The notes under the pieces: generated by a model
What the model was told of the DNA's origin: nothing
The model's input: only the letters and a program-made list of their open reading frames with translations
Databases searched by the model: none
Source of the DNA: an uncultured Thiodictyon sp.
GTDB taxonomy: Bacteria; Pseudomonadota; Gammaproteobacteria; Chromatiales; Chromatiaceae
Assembly (NCBI GenBank): GCA_903837595.1
Contig: CAILVI010000505.1
Location: 1 to 64,000, forward strand
Direction: 5' to 3'
DNA length: 64,000 nucleotides
Translations under genes and position numbers: made by a program
Part shown: piece after piece, positions 29,641 through 38,860 of the stretch
How positions within the stretch are numbered: the stretch's first letter is position 1
Layout of the letters: each line of letters starts with the position of its first letter

Positions 29641-29895
29641 ATGCAGCACGCCATTGCCATTGAGTGTCCGCCCGAATTGCTGCTGGGACTGCACATGAAT
29701 GCGGAAGGGTTCGCTCATTATCTGAAGCAACAAGCAGCGATCAGCCTCTTCAATGAAGGCAAGATCTCCTCGGGCTCAGCCGCCACTTGGTTGGGAATCG
29801 GCCGCGTGGCGTTCCTGCACCTGGCCTTCGATGCCGGCGCGACCCTGCTCGAAGACACCGCTGACGACCTGGCACGCGAAACCGCACTGTTATGA
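29641..29895 (+). CDS. UPF0175 family small protein, antitoxin-like
   Basis: An 84-residue protein with the UPF0175 signature: ISLFNEGKISSGSAATWLGIGRVAFLHL (split: LFNEGKISSGSAATWLGIG, then RVAFLHLAF), a helix-turn-helix-like segment found in antitoxin-like or regulatory proteins. Members often pair with PIN or other toxins. Here no toxin gene is adjacent; instead the stop overlaps the ATG of a GNAT-family gene by 4 nt (ATGA), so the two are translationally coupled. It begins 45 bp after dapE and may be read from the same transcript. Confidence 0.75.
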   Translation: MQHAIAIECPPELLLGLHMNAEGFAHYLKQQAAISLFNEGKISSGSAATWLGIGRVAFLHLAFDAGATLLEDTADDLARETALL

Positions 29896-30962
29896 TCGAG
29901 ATCAGACCAGGCACCGACGCCGACCGCCCGCAGATCATCGCCCGGATCGGCGAGGTCTTCGGCCCTGAGCCGGCGGCACGGGCCGATCGCCTGTGGGACT
30001 GGCAGTGGCATGAAGACCCGCGCCTGCCGACCCCGGGCTACCGCGGGATCGTCGCCGAGTGGCGCGACCAGGTCATCGCCAACCTGGGCACCATCCCGAC
30101 CGGGCTGCACATCGGCGGTGAGCCGGTCACTGCCCACTGGTTCGTTGATGTGCTGGTGCATTTTGGCCTGATGCGCCAGGCGCTGCGGGATCACCGCCGC
30201 AACCCGCCGGCCGGCGGGCCTGACCTCTCCCACGGCATCGCGGCGGCCCTGTTCGACCATCCGAACGCGGGGCCGATCCAATTCGGCAAGCATATCTCCG
30301 ATGACATGATGAGCATCATCGAGCGGATCGGCTTTGTACCAACCGCGGGTAGCGGGTCCATGCACCGGCGGGTCTCGCTGAAACACACCCTGGGGCGGTC
30401 GATCGGTCGACCGCTGGGCGGCCTGGTCGGCGCGGTGGCAGACCTGGCGCTGCCACTCGCGCGGCCCCGGCTCCCATTGGAGACGCTCACCGGTGCCTTC
30501 GACGCCCGTTTCGATCGGCTGTGGGAGGAGGTGCGGGGATGCTACCCGGCCATCTGCCGGCGCGATGCCGCCACACTCGACTGGCGCTACCGTCGGCACC
30601 CGGAGGGCGACTATCAGGTCATCACGACCAGCGACGGGGCGCGCCTGCGTGGCTATGTGGTGCTGCTGACCTATGACAAGGGGCGGCGGCGCTGGGCCAA
30701 GCTGGTGGATCTGCTGACCGCACCGGGCGATACCGAGGCGGTCCGCGCCCTGGTGAGCGGAGCCCTGCGCAGGTTGCGCGAGCAGCGGGCGGAGCGGGTG
30801 GAGACCTTCGCCTGCGGGGGGGGCATCGTGGACTGCCTCCGGTCCCTGGGCTTTACGCCGCGGCTGACCAAGTCCGGCCGGCCGCAGCCGCTCATGGCCC
30901 GCGCGCTGCCCAGCGCCGCCGCCGGTATCTATGTCACCCAGGGCGACGGGGACGGCGGGTGA
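29892..30962 (+). CDS. GNAT-family acetyltransferase, polysaccharide-cluster type
   Basis: A 356-residue protein that starts with a GNAT-like N-terminal fold (MIEIRPGTDADRPQIIARIG) and has a second half (LDWRYRRHPEGDYQVI, then RGYVVLLTYDKG) typical of long GNAT proteins found in exopolysaccharide gene clusters. It would transfer an acyl group from acyl-CoA to a sugar or sugar-linked amine, but the substrate is unknown. It is coupled at both ends: ATGA with the UPF0175 gene and GTGA with the following beta-propeller gene. No glycosyltransferase lies nearby, so this pair is detached from any polysaccharide cluster in view. Confidence 0.7.
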   Translation: MIEIRPGTDADRPQIIARIGEVFGPEPAARADRLWDWQWHEDPRLPTPGYRGIVAEWRDQVIANLGTIPTGLHIGGEPVTAHWFVDVLVHFGLMRQALRDHRRNPPAGGPDLSHGIAAALFDHPNAGPIQFGKHISDDMMSIIERIGFVPTAGSGSMHRRVSLKHTLGRSIGRPLGGLVGAVADLALPLARPRLPLETLTGAFDARFDRLWEEVRGCYPAICRRDAATLDWRYRRHPEGDYQVITTSDGARLRGYVVLLTYDKGRRRWAKLVDLLTAPGDTEAVRALVSGALRRLREQRAERVETFACGGGIVDCLRSLGFTPRLTKSGRPQPLMARALPSAAAGIYVTQGDGDGG

Positions 30963-31870
30963 ACCCGTTGCGGCGCGTCCATCAGCAGCTGGCCCGCACC
31001 CTGCGCAAGCGCAGTGACGAACGCGACGAGCGGGCTGCCTGGCCGCAATGGTTCCTGCTGGCCGGCCTGCGCGAGCGGTCCGCCTGGTGCGACCCGGACC
31101 CGGCGGGGCTGACCCCGCTCTTTCCCCCGGCGGACACCTTCTGGGCCGACCCCTTCGCTTGGGCGCAGGACGGGCGGCGCTTCATCTTCATCGAGGAGTA
31201 CCCCTTTCACCTCTCGCGCGGCCGGATCAGCGTATTGGGGCTAGGGACGGACCTTGAACCCGTCGGCCCCGCCGTGCCGGTGATCGACGAGGACCGTCAC
31301 CTCTCCTACCCCTTCCTGTTCGCGTTCCAAGACGAGCTCTACATGGTCCCCGAATCGGCCGCCAGCCGCCGCGTGGACCTCTACCGCTGCACCGCCTTCC
31401 CCTACGGTTGGACCCGGGCGAGCCCCCTCATCGACGGTATCCAGGCGGCCGACGCCACACTGCTCGAGCACCAGGGCCGCTGGTGGCTCCTGTGCAGCGC
31501 CCGCCTGGGTAAGGCGCGGGTCAACGACTCGCTCTTCGCCTTCCATGCCGATTCACCGCTCAGCGACCGGTGGACACCCCACGCCGGCAATCCGCTGGTA
31601 CGCGACTATGCCGGGGCGCGCCCCGGCGGCCGGGTCTTCCTCGATCACCAGGGCCGACTGCTGCGCCCGGCGCAGGTCTCGGTGCCGCGCTATGGCTATG
31701 GCCTCGCACTCAACCAGGTCCTGGAGCTGACCCCGGAGCGCTTTCGCGAACGGCGCATCTGGCAGTCAACCGGCCCGGCGAGCGGCGGTTGGCGCGCTAT
31801 GCACCATCTGGATTGGCACGACGGGCTGATGGTGATGGATGCGCAACGGCTGGTGCCGCGGCCTGATTGA
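30959..31870 (+). CDS. Five-bladed beta-propeller protein, GH43-like fold
   Basis: A 303-residue protein starting at GTG 30959 that overlaps the previous stop by 4 nt. The sequence has propeller-blade signatures: FWADPFAWAQDGRRFIFIEE, HLSYPFLFAFQDELYMVPES and DATLLEHQGRWWLLCS. WADPF, SYPF and MVPES occur in the family related to the glycosyltransferase-associated glucosamine inositolphosphorylceramide transferase-like domain, which shares the GH43/GH32 propeller. It may process or modify a glycan with the GNAT protein. No signal peptide is seen, suggesting a cytoplasmic role. Function is inference. Confidence 0.65.
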   Translation: MNPLRRVHQQLARTLRKRSDERDERAAWPQWFLLAGLRERSAWCDPDPAGLTPLFPPADTFWADPFAWAQDGRRFIFIEEYPFHLSRGRISVLGLGTDLEPVGPAVPVIDEDRHLSYPFLFAFQDELYMVPESAASRRVDLYRCTAFPYGWTRASPLIDGIQAADATLLEHQGRWWLLCSARLGKARVNDSLFAFHADSPLSDRWTPHAGNPLVRDYAGARPGGRVFLDHQGRLLRPAQVSVPRYGYGLALNQVLELTPERFRERRIWQSTGPASGGWRAMHHLDWHDGLMVMDAQRLVPRPD

Positions 31871-31975
31871 AGCACCGACTGTGCTGATGCGCTCGTGACA
31901 CCGCTTCGCGATGTCGCGCGGGCGCTGATCATCGCTCCGACCACTGGGGCGATTCGGTTGGCCCCTAGGCCACCC

Positions 31976-32070
31976 GGGAGCGCCGCACCCCCAGTGCGGC
32001 GAAACCTCGCAAGTCATCGTCGCGTTGGAGTTTACTGCGAGGCCGGGCCGCACTGGGGTGCGGCGCCCCC
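31976..32070. repeat. Paired GC-rich palindromic repeats, copy 2
   Basis: GGGAGCGCCGCACCCCCAGT (from 31976, continuing GCGGCG) and GCCGCACTGGGGTGCGGCG (32048-32066) are inverted and 46 bp apart; an inner CCTCGCA/TGCGAGG stem adds to the fold. It matches 20635-20729. It lies between the convergent beta-propeller gene and AAA paralogue A, so it may also act as a terminator for both. Confidence 0.8.
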
Positions 32071-32073
32071 AAA

Positions 32074-33651
32074 TTACATGCCCCAGACCTCAATGGCAAC
32101 TCCCTGAAACTGCTCACTGCGGCGAAACATCTTCTCGCCCCAATCCCGTGCGCTGCGGTCGAAGATCAGCAGGTGCGCCTCATCCGCCGCACAGCGGTCC
32201 CGATACGCATAGGTCTGCGCCAACCCCGAGGCGATGGTCTGTGCGAGCCCCTTGTGCATGATCTTCAACTCCAGCACGGCCTTCTGAACCTGGCCGGTGC
32301 CATAGGGCCACAGGATCAGCAGATCGGTACGCATCCGCCCCAACCCATATTCACGCTCGATGCGCCCGCCGCCGTTGACGATGCGCTGAAGGAAGGCCTG
32401 GAGCAGCAATTGGGGGCCGGCCTCCTTGTAGTCGAAGCGCTCGATCCAGTGCTCTGAGTGCTCGCGAAAGAAGACCTGGAAGGCGGCGATGAGCTTGGCC
32501 AGTTCCAGCCGGCCGTCGGGGGCGATATACCAGGCCGGCTGCTCGGTGATAGTGAGGCTGGTGGTATAAGTCAATTCCCGGGGGATGACCTCGCGGTAAA
32601 TCGGATTGGCGATCTCGATCTGACCGTCGGTGGTGATGAGACCGAGATCGCGGACGTATTGCACGTCGTCCACCGGCAACTGTCCCGGCGCGTCCTCCCC
32701 GGCCAGGATGGGCGCGATGACGCGGCGTACCCGCGGCTCGCGCAGCTTGTCGGTGAGCTGGTCGAGGTGGGTGTCGCGGCGCGCAATCAGGACCTCCTTG
32801 GCCTGCTCGACCAGCGCCGCGGTGATCGTGACCGCGCGGTCGCGGGTCGTCGGATCGCGAAAACAGAGCTGGTAACCCAAGGCATTGACCAGCCAGGGCT
32901 GACCGCGCGTCAGGTCCCAGATCAAGGCGATGGCATCCGGCGTGAAGGGCTGCCCGGTTTCGTCGGTGTGCTGGCGGTAGAGGGCGGCGACATCGGCGGC
33001 CGTGAAGTTACCCAGGCGGATAGACTCGGCCCTCATGTTGAAGGCGCTGCCGCCGGTGATGATCTCTTGCGAATGGGCCGAGTGGATGCGGTAGTCGCGC
33101 ACGTCACGCACCCCGCACAGGACCACGGTCTGGGGGAAGGCGGCGGGGCGTTTCGCGTAGCCGGCACGCAACTGGCGCAGCACTGCGATCAGCGTATCGC
33201 CGATCAGTGCGTCGATCTCGTCGATCAGGAGCACCAGTGGCCGGTCGCTGTGCACGGCCCAGCGGCTATGGACCTCACCGAAGGCGTCGTAAGCGCCCGC
33301 CTCGGCCAGGACGCCGGGCCAGATTTCGCCCGGATAGGTGTCGCCCGCGATGTGTCGTGCCCAACTCGCCAAGCCGCTCAAGATCGCCTGCATGGCCCCA
33401 GCCACGTCCTCGCGTGCCGCCTGGGCCGGCTCGACATTGGTGTAGACGCAGCGGTAACGCTCCCCGCTGTTCAGATGGTGTGCCAAGGCCAGCAGTGAAG
33501 AGGTCTTGCCGGTCTGGCGCGGGGCATGGAGGATGAAATAGCGTTGCTGGTCGATCAGCGACTCGACCCCGTCCAGATCGATCCGGTGGAGCGGGTCCAG
33601 ACAGTAATGGTCGGCACAGTTCACCGGACCGGCGTTATTGAAAAATCGCAT
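32074..33651 (-). CDS. AAA ATPase with C-terminal PD-(D/E)XK nuclease domain, paralogue A
   Basis: A 525-residue protein. The N-terminal ATPase has Walker A APRQTGKTS (43-51), Walker B LVLLIDEID (139-147) and a later VRDVRDYRIHS sensor-like segment. A winged-helix-like middle follows. The C-terminus carries a PD-(D/E)XK nuclease signature: RTDLLILW with Asp443 and VLELKI with Glu461 and Lys463. It is the last gene of the mcrB-mcrC transcript and overlaps the mcrC stop by 17 nt. Paralogue B (37187-38764) is over 90% identical outside residues 56-139 and only about half identical within them. I recall this ATP-binding family as multi-copy in Chromatiaceae and cyanobacteria, of unknown function. 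A nuclease-linked defence role is inference. Confidence 0.8.
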   Translation of the reverse strand: MRFFNNAGPVNCADHYCLDPLHRIDLDGVESLIDQQRYFILHAPRQTGKTSSLLALAHHLNSGERYRCVYTNVEPAQAAREDVAGAMQAILSGLASWARHIAGDTYPGEIWPGVLAEAGAYDAFGEVHSRWAVHSDRPLVLLIDEIDALIGDTLIAVLRQLRAGYAKRPAAFPQTVVLCGVRDVRDYRIHSAHSQEIITGGSAFNMRAESIRLGNFTAADVAALYRQHTDETGQPFTPDAIALIWDLTRGQPWLVNALGYQLCFRDPTTRDRAVTITAALVEQAKEVLIARRDTHLDQLTDKLREPRVRRVIAPILAGEDAPGQLPVDDVQYVRDLGLITTDGQIEIANPIYREVIPRELTYTTSLTITEQPAWYIAPDGRLELAKLIAAFQVFFREHSEHWIERFDYKEAGPQLLLQAFLQRIVNGGGRIEREYGLGRMRTDLLILWPYGTGQVQKAVLELKIMHKGLAQTIASGLAQTYAYRDRCAADEAHLLIFDRSARDWGEKMFRRSEQFQGVAIEVWGM

Positions 33652-34924
33652 GAAGCAATCCTCCGATCTGCTGGTTCAGTAGTTGTCCCGCCGCACTCCT
33701 GGACGCACCCAGGTCAAAGGCGGCGACCTGGAGCGCGATGTTTGCCCCCGCTGGGGAGCAATAACTAAACCGGGGAAGGGTCCAGTCTTTCATTTCAGGG
33801 TGGTGAGGATAGATGAGTGTCAAATGGTTACAACCATAGGTGTAGCCGTAGGCAAGCAACTGGTATAGGTCAGACTGCGCAATCCCGGCCTTGTGTTCGT
33901 CCTGGAAGGGTGACAGCCGCTTCCACTTCGTATCCAGGATGGCGATCAAGTCCTCATCCAGCCATAAGCAGAGGTCCGGTATCATCATGAAGCGTCCAGT
34001 ACCGGACAGATCCGTTACCAGCGGTCTCATCGGTCGCTCGCGCGTCAGGCGTAGACGCGACCCCAGCGGATGCCGTCGGATGGCGGCCTCCAGGGCCATC
34101 GAAACGATCTCCTGAAAGAGCCGGTTCATGTCGAAGGTGAGACCCAGGCCCTCCTGCGCGCCGCCATGAACGTCGGGACTCAACAGCCGCAGGAGCCAGG
34201 ACGCCAGCAGCAGCAGCCGATCATAACGCCGTGTCAGCCGGTGGTGCGGGAGTTGAGCCCTGAGCGCTTCGCCAGGCAGAAGTTGCCCAACATCGGCCAA
34301 GGCCAGATCGAGTTGATCGGCCTGGATCGCCAGCCTGGAACTGACCGGAAGTCGAGGTCGGACCAAGGTAAGTGCGGCTCGAACCACCCGGTTGAACCCA
34401 TTGTCGACCGTCAGTTCGTCGAAAACGCAGTGTAGCTGATGGGCCGCGGCACGTCCGCGCCGCACTTGTTCGCTCAGATTGAGCCGTCCCCGCAAACGGG
34501 TGAGCCGGTCTTCCTGATCGACATAGGATTTGATCCAACCCTGCCGTAACTGACGCTGGGCTTCCTCCAAGTAGGCGCGGATGACGACCCTGAGCAGGTC
34601 ATCGGCCAGATCACTGCTGGCCGTGCCGTCGAGCCAAACCGGGATATCGAAACAGACGGCGAGCATCCTCACCAATGCGCCTCGATCCGGCAGCGGCCCA
34701 TCAAGGTCGTAAATCTTTGGAAGGATTTCCAAGGTCCAGCGATCGGCCTGGATCAGCCCGCAGTGAGAGCCGGTGCGCAGTCCCTCGTGGACTGGCGTCA
34801 GCACGCCACTCGGCAGCATCGGGATGCGGGCGAGAAAGGCCGCGTGGGCCGCGCGCGACAGCGGCCCGTTGGGTGCGAGCCGGATGGTTTGGTGCTCGCG
34901 AACGACGAGGTGGTGATCGCTCAA
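33635..34924 (-). CDS. mcrC: McrC-type restriction nuclease subunit
   Basis: McrC carries the nuclease and stimulates the McrB motor of modification-dependent restriction. This 429-residue protein has the N-terminal McrC fold (LPKIYDLDG region) and a C-terminal PD-(D/E)XK nuclease: MIPDLCLW (Asp317), ILDTKWKRL (Asp331, Lys333), then [14 protein letters not shown]. The likely start is a TTG at 34924 whose last bases form the mcrB stop (TTGA), because the upstream frame is antisense-like mcrB sequence and no ATG or GTG is suitably placed. The last codons (LHAIFQ) lie inside the 5' end of paralogue A, suggesting that the natural C-terminus was replaced when that gene arrived. Confidence 0.88.
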   Translation of the reverse strand: MSDHHLVVREHQTIRLAPNGPLSRAAHAAFLARIPMLPSGVLTPVHEGLRTGSHCGLIQADRWTLEILPKIYDLDGPLPDRGALVRMLAVCFDIPVWLDGTASSDLADDLLRVVIRAYLEEAQRQLRQGWIKSYVDQEDRLTRLRGRLNLSEQVRRGRAAAHQLHCVFDELTVDNGFNRVVRAALTLVRPRLPVSSRLAIQADQLDLALADVGQLLPGEALRAQLPHHRLTRRYDRLLLLASWLLRLLSPDVHGGAQEGLGLTFDMNRLFQEIVSMALEAAIRRHPLGSRLRLTRERPMRPLVTDLSGTGRFMMIPDLCLWLDEDLIAILDTKWKRLSPFQDEHKAGIAQSDLYQLLAYGYTYGCNHLTLIYPHHPEMKDWTLPRFSYCSPAGANIALQVAAFDLGASRSAAGQLLNQQIGGLLHAIFQ

Positions 34925-37080
34925 ACGAGTAGACCGAGATACATCGCTGGAGTGAACTCCGAGACCAACTGGTGGCGCCGCAAGACCTCGGATCGGCGGG
35001 TCGCGTACGCCTCCCAGCCTTTGCCGAATAACTGCCCTGGGTCCAACTCCTCGCTGATGACGAATTCGCTTCGCCCAAGCGTGCGATTGATGAGCACCAG
35101 GGCAACTTGGCCCCAATCGTCGTGGAAGTACTCGACGAGCAGCGGCAAAAGGTGTTTCGCAAACACCCGGTCGAGGTCGGCAAGCGTTGCGACGCCCATG
35201 AAATAGGCGTGACCAACCCGGTGGTCTCTATCGGCCAACAGTTCGATCCTTTCATTGAGGGTCCTCAGGAGTGCGGTCAAGTCGATCCCTTCGACATCCG
35301 TGGACATCAGGTCCGGGTCCGGGTCCGGGCCGATTTCCTCGAACTGAAAGCGGCGGCGTAGCGCCGTGTCCAGCAGCGCGATAGAGCGGTCCGCACTATT
35401 CATAGTGGCGTAGAGGTCGAGATTGTCCGGCACGCCGAATGATAGCCGGGAGTAGGGAAGGGTCAGGCGTATACCGCGTTGGCCATCGTCGGCGCGAATC
35501 CGCTTATCCGGCTCGATCAGGGTGATCAGCTCGCCCAATACCTTGGCGATATTGGCCCGGTTGATCTCGTCGATGAATAGGGCATAACGCTGCCCCGGGT
35601 CCTTTTCGGCCAATTCGCAGATCTCTCGAAAGATACCGGGCTTGACCTCATACCTGAGTTCCTTGGTCGTCTCGTCGCTAATGGGGCGCAACCCTTCAAC
35701 GAACTCCTCGTAGCTCATGGATGGATGGAAGGTGACGAAGCGATAGCGAGCCCCCTGCGCGTCCCTATACTCGGCCATCAGCTTCTGTAGCCAGTAGGTC
35801 TTTCCGCACCCGGGCGGACCATAATAAATGCGATTGACCGGGGTGTCGGTGTTGATCGCGGTCATGACACTGTCCACAGTGGCCAAAGGGGCAGGGCCCA
35901 GTTCGCCGGGCGCCTGATTTTCCTCTTGGGCCTTCTTCCGATAGTAGGCTTCCGGTTCGTCCAGCGGCTGCGAGACCCCATTGAATATCCAAGGAATAGG
36001 CGTCTGGTCTTGGATGCGCACAATGGCTGCGCGGTAGGTGTACCAATAGATGGTTACCGGCTCGAAGTCGGCGTCCCACTCGACTGTCAGGTTATGCCCA
36101 TCTTGCGGATTGTTAGTAACGGTCCCGACGGCCTTGATATCCATGCAGGAGACGTAGCATCCGTGACCGTCGAAGGGCAGATTGAGCTTTCTTGTATATG
36201 AATTCTTGATGGCCACCCGATCGCCTACACGGACCTGCTTCACGTCTTCTTCGTACTGATCCTCAAACCCATTCTCCCAGCGGCCTTCGGTGACGAAGGT
36301 CTGGGTCATGTCGACGCCGTCCCAGTAGGCACCCAAGACCCAATACTGCCGATTCGTGTCACCCTGGCTGTAATTCGCGTCACCGACCCAAATCAGGGTC
36401 TGCACGTCGATCAGGTCTCGCGGCCCGAGTCTCGCCGCCGCCATGGCGTCGCGCAGGTCGAACAGCCATGACTGGACCGACAGATAGTCCTCGCCGGTCA
36501 AAGCGCGGTTGGGCATAGGCTCATGGCCGAATGCCTTAAGAGCGCGATTGAATTCCCTGGTCTTGATGATGACGTGTTGGCGCTGATCGCAGACCATAAG
36601 TAGTAGGCTGGTGACGCTACGCGACATCGCCGACCAGCCCGTGGCCGGGGCACTGTCCGCGAGCAGCGCCCGCAGGCCCGGCACGAATCGGTCCACCCGC
36701 GCCACGAGCGGGTCGTCGCCGTAAAGCAAATCCGCGGTCAGGGAAGCGAATCTGGCGCGGTCGCTCGCGGTGAGTTTCTGCAAGGGACCGGTGTAGCGAA
36801 AGCCGACGAGATTCTGCGGAGATCCGTGGCTCAACTTACGAGTGAACAGGCCGATGACATCAGCACCCGTCTGGGCCAGGGCGCCCTCGTCTTTGGGCAG
36901 CGCCTTGAGCGAAGGGGCAATCTCGTTCTGGAACAGCTCAACCAGTTCGACCTTGTAGCTTCGCTCTTCTCGGTCAAGATCCGCGCTTCCGTTCCCGAAA
37001 GTCACGAAGGTCGGAAACGCGGCCCGTAGGCGGCTCAGATACTGATTCAGCGCATCTTGCATGGCAGTGCCTGTTTTCAT
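34921..37080 (-). CDS. mcrB: McrB-type AAA+ NTPase with EVE-like module
   Basis: A 719-residue motor subunit for modification-dependent restriction. The C-terminal AAA+ domain has Walker A GPPGCGKT (421-428), Walker [20 protein letters not shown] (500-518), MNSADRS (560-566), which corresponds to the MNTADRS motif linked to GTP use in E. coli McrB, and LRRRF (574-578). Residues about 228-357 resemble an EVE/YTH-like PUA fold ([45 protein letters not shown]), a module known to read modified bases. Residues 1-220 are unassigned. Such EVE-McrB fusions are known. An alternative ATG is at 37062. It is followed directly by mcrC. Confidence 0.9.
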   Translation of the reverse strand: MKTGTAMQDALNQYLSRLRAAFPTFVTFGNGSADLDREERSYKVELVELFQNEIAPSLKALPKDEGALAQTGADVIGLFTRKLSHGSPQNLVGFRYTGPLQKLTASDRARFASLTADLLYGDDPLVARVDRFVPGLRALLADSAPATGWSAMSRSVTSLLLMVCDQRQHVIIKTREFNRALKAFGHEPMPNRALTGEDYLSVQSWLFDLRDAMAAARLGPRDLIDVQTLIWVGDANYSQGDTNRQYWVLGAYWDGVDMTQTFVTEGRWENGFEDQYEEDVKQVRVGDRVAIKNSYTRKLNLPFDGHGCYVSCMDIKAVGTVTNNPQDGHNLTVEWDADFEPVTIYWYTYRAAIVRIQDQTPIPWIFNGVSQPLDEPEAYYRKKAQEENQAPGELGPAPLATVDSVMTAINTDTPVNRIYYGPPGCGKTYWLQKLMAEYRDAQGARYRFVTFHPSMSYEEFVEGLRPISDETTKELRYEVKPGIFREICELAEKDPGQRYALFIDEINRANIAKVLGELITLIEPDKRIRADDGQRGIRLTLPYSRLSFGVPDNLDLYATMNSADRSIALLDTALRRRFQFEEIGPDPDPDLMSTDVEGIDLTALLRTLNERIELLADRDHRVGHAYFMGVATLADLDRVFAKHLLPLLVEYFHDDWGQVALVLINRTLGRSEFVISEELDPGQLFGKGWEAYATRRSEVLRRHQLVSEFTPAMYLGLLV

Positions 37081-37108
37081 TGTTGTGTAGCCGGGCTAGG
37101 AGTCTCTC

Positions 37109-37138
37109 ATGGTAGTTTGCACAAGCCCGTTCGGCCAA
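37109..37138 (-). promoter_or_regulatory. Candidate promoter upstream of mcrB
   Basis: On the minus strand TTGGCC and TACCAT are 18 bp apart, each matching four of six consensus bases, 28 bp before the mcrB ATG. If real, mcrB-mcrC-paralogue A can be expressed apart from paralogue B. Confidence 0.3.
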
Positions 37139-37186
37139 CCGATAGCATACTGCAAAAAGAACGCGGGTATCGTATCGGAGGCCGTC

Positions 37187-38764
37187 CTACATGCCCCATA
37201 CCTCGACCCCAACCCCCTCAAACTGCTCACTGCGCCGAAAGACCTTCTCAGCCCAATCCCGCCCGCTGCGGTCGAAGATCAATAGGTGGGCCTCGTCCGC
37301 CGCACAGCGGTCCTGATACGCATAGGTCTGCACCAACCCCGAGGCGATGGTCTGCGCCAACCCCTTGTGCAGGATCTTCAACTCCAGCACGGCCTTTTGA
37401 ACCTGGCCAGCGCCATAGGGCCAGAGGATCAACAGATCGGTGCGCATCCGCCCCAGTCCATATTCTCGCTCGATGCGCCCGCCGCCATTGACGATGCGTT
37501 GCAAAAAGGCCTGGAGCAACAATTGGGGGCCGGCCTCCTTGTAGTCGAAACGCTCGATCCAATGCTCCGAGTGCTCGCGGAAAAAGACCTGGAAGGCGGC
37601 GATGAGTTTGGCCAGTTCCAGCCGGCCGTCGGGTGCGACATACCACGCCGGCTGCTCGGTGATCGTGAGGCTGGTGGTATAAGTCAGTTCCCGGGGGATG
37701 ACCTCGCGGTAAATCGGATTGGCGATCTCGAGCTGGCCGTCGGTGGTGATGAGACCGAGATCGCGGACATATTGCACGTCGTCCACCGGCAACTGTCCCG
37801 GCGCGTCCTCCCCGGCCAGGATGGGCGCGATGACGCGGCGCACCCGCGGCTCGCGCAGCTTGTCGGCGAGCTGGTCGAGGTGGGTGTCGCGACGCGCAAT
37901 CAGGACCTCCTTGGCCTGCTCGACCAGCCCCGCGGTGATCGTGACCGCGCGGTCGCGGGTGGTCGGGTTGCGGAAACAGAGCTGATAACCCAAGGCATTG
38001 ACCAGCCAGGGCTGACCGCGGGTCAGCTCCCAGATCAGGGCGAGGGCCTCCGGGGTGAAGGGCTGCCCGGTCTCGTCGGTGTGCTGGCGGTAGAGGGCGG
38101 CGACATCGGCGGCCGTGAAGTTGCCCAGGCGGATGGACTCGGCCTTGATGTTGAAGGCGCTGCCGCCGGTGATGATCTCCCGGGAGCGGGCGGAATGGAT
38201 GCGGTAGTCGCGCACGTCGCGCACCCCGCACAGGACCACGGTCTGAGGGAAGGCAGCGGGGCGCTTGTCGTAGCCGGCGCGCAGTTGGCGCAGCACTGCC
38301 ACCAGACTGTCGCCGACCAAGGCGTCGATCTCGTCGATCAGCAGCACCAGGGACCGGTCACTGTGCGCGGACCAGCGGGTGAGGATCTCGGTGAAGGCCC
38401 GCTCCGCGCCGCTTTGCTCGAGGATTCCGACCCAGTGCCCATCCAGCCAGTCGTCGTGCAGATGGGTCCTGGCCCGCGAGGCGAGCTCACCCAGGATGGC
38501 GCGCATCGCCCGGCCGACATCTTCCCGAGCGCTTTGCGCCATTTCGACATTGATGTAGAGACAGCGGTAGCGGCCCTGCCGGTTCAGATGGGCCATCAGG
38601 GCCAGCAGTGAGGAGGTCTTGCCGGTCTGGCGCGGGGCATGGAGGATGAAATAGCGCTGCTGGTCGATCAGCGACTCGACCTCGTCCAGATCGATCCGGT
38701 GGAGCGGGTCCAGGCAGTAATGGTCGGCACAGTTGACCGGACCGGCATTGTTGAAGAAGCGCAT
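37187..38764 (-). CDS. AAA ATPase with C-terminal PD-(D/E)XK nuclease domain, paralogue B
   Basis: A 525-residue protein of the same length and layout as paralogue A: Walker A at 43-51, Walker B at 139-147, nuclease Asp443, Glu461 and Lys463 all retained, so both copies should be active. Divergence is concentrated between residues 56 and 139, from just after Walker A to the start of Walker B (for example THLHDDWLDGHWVG here against HIAGDTYPGEIWPG in A). It lies 106 bp upstream of mcrB on the same strand and could be co-transcribed. Being a direct repeat of paralogue A, the two could recombine and delete mcrBC. Function is unknown; association with a restriction system suggests defence. Confidence 0.8.
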   Translation of the reverse strand: MRFFNNAGPVNCADHYCLDPLHRIDLDEVESLIDQQRYFILHAPRQTGKTSSLLALMAHLNRQGRYRCLYINVEMAQSAREDVGRAMRAILGELASRARTHLHDDWLDGHWVGILEQSGAERAFTEILTRWSAHSDRSLVLLIDEIDALVGDSLVAVLRQLRAGYDKRPAAFPQTVVLCGVRDVRDYRIHSARSREIITGGSAFNIKAESIRLGNFTAADVAALYRQHTDETGQPFTPEALALIWELTRGQPWLVNALGYQLCFRNPTTRDRAVTITAGLVEQAKEVLIARRDTHLDQLADKLREPRVRRVIAPILAGEDAPGQLPVDDVQYVRDLGLITTDGQLEIANPIYREVIPRELTYTTSLTITEQPAWYVAPDGRLELAKLIAAFQVFFREHSEHWIERFDYKEAGPQLLLQAFLQRIVNGGGRIEREYGLGRMRTDLLILWPYGAGQVQKAVLELKILHKGLAQTIASGLVQTYAYQDRCAADEAHLLIFDRSGRDWAEKVFRRSEQFEGVGVEVWGM

Positions 38765-38860
38765 GGGGTGCTCTGGCTCAAGGGTTCGCCGCCAAGGATA
38801 GACCGCGACCGGGGTCTGTGCGCGCGCGGTCTTTGCATCCGGTGCGCCTTTGCGGTTCCA

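Noticed and set aside
32074..38764. Composite transposon formed by the two AAA genes
   Set aside because: Direct copies flank mcrBC, but there is no transposase, no terminal inverted repeat and no visible target duplication, so only recombination between copies is supported.
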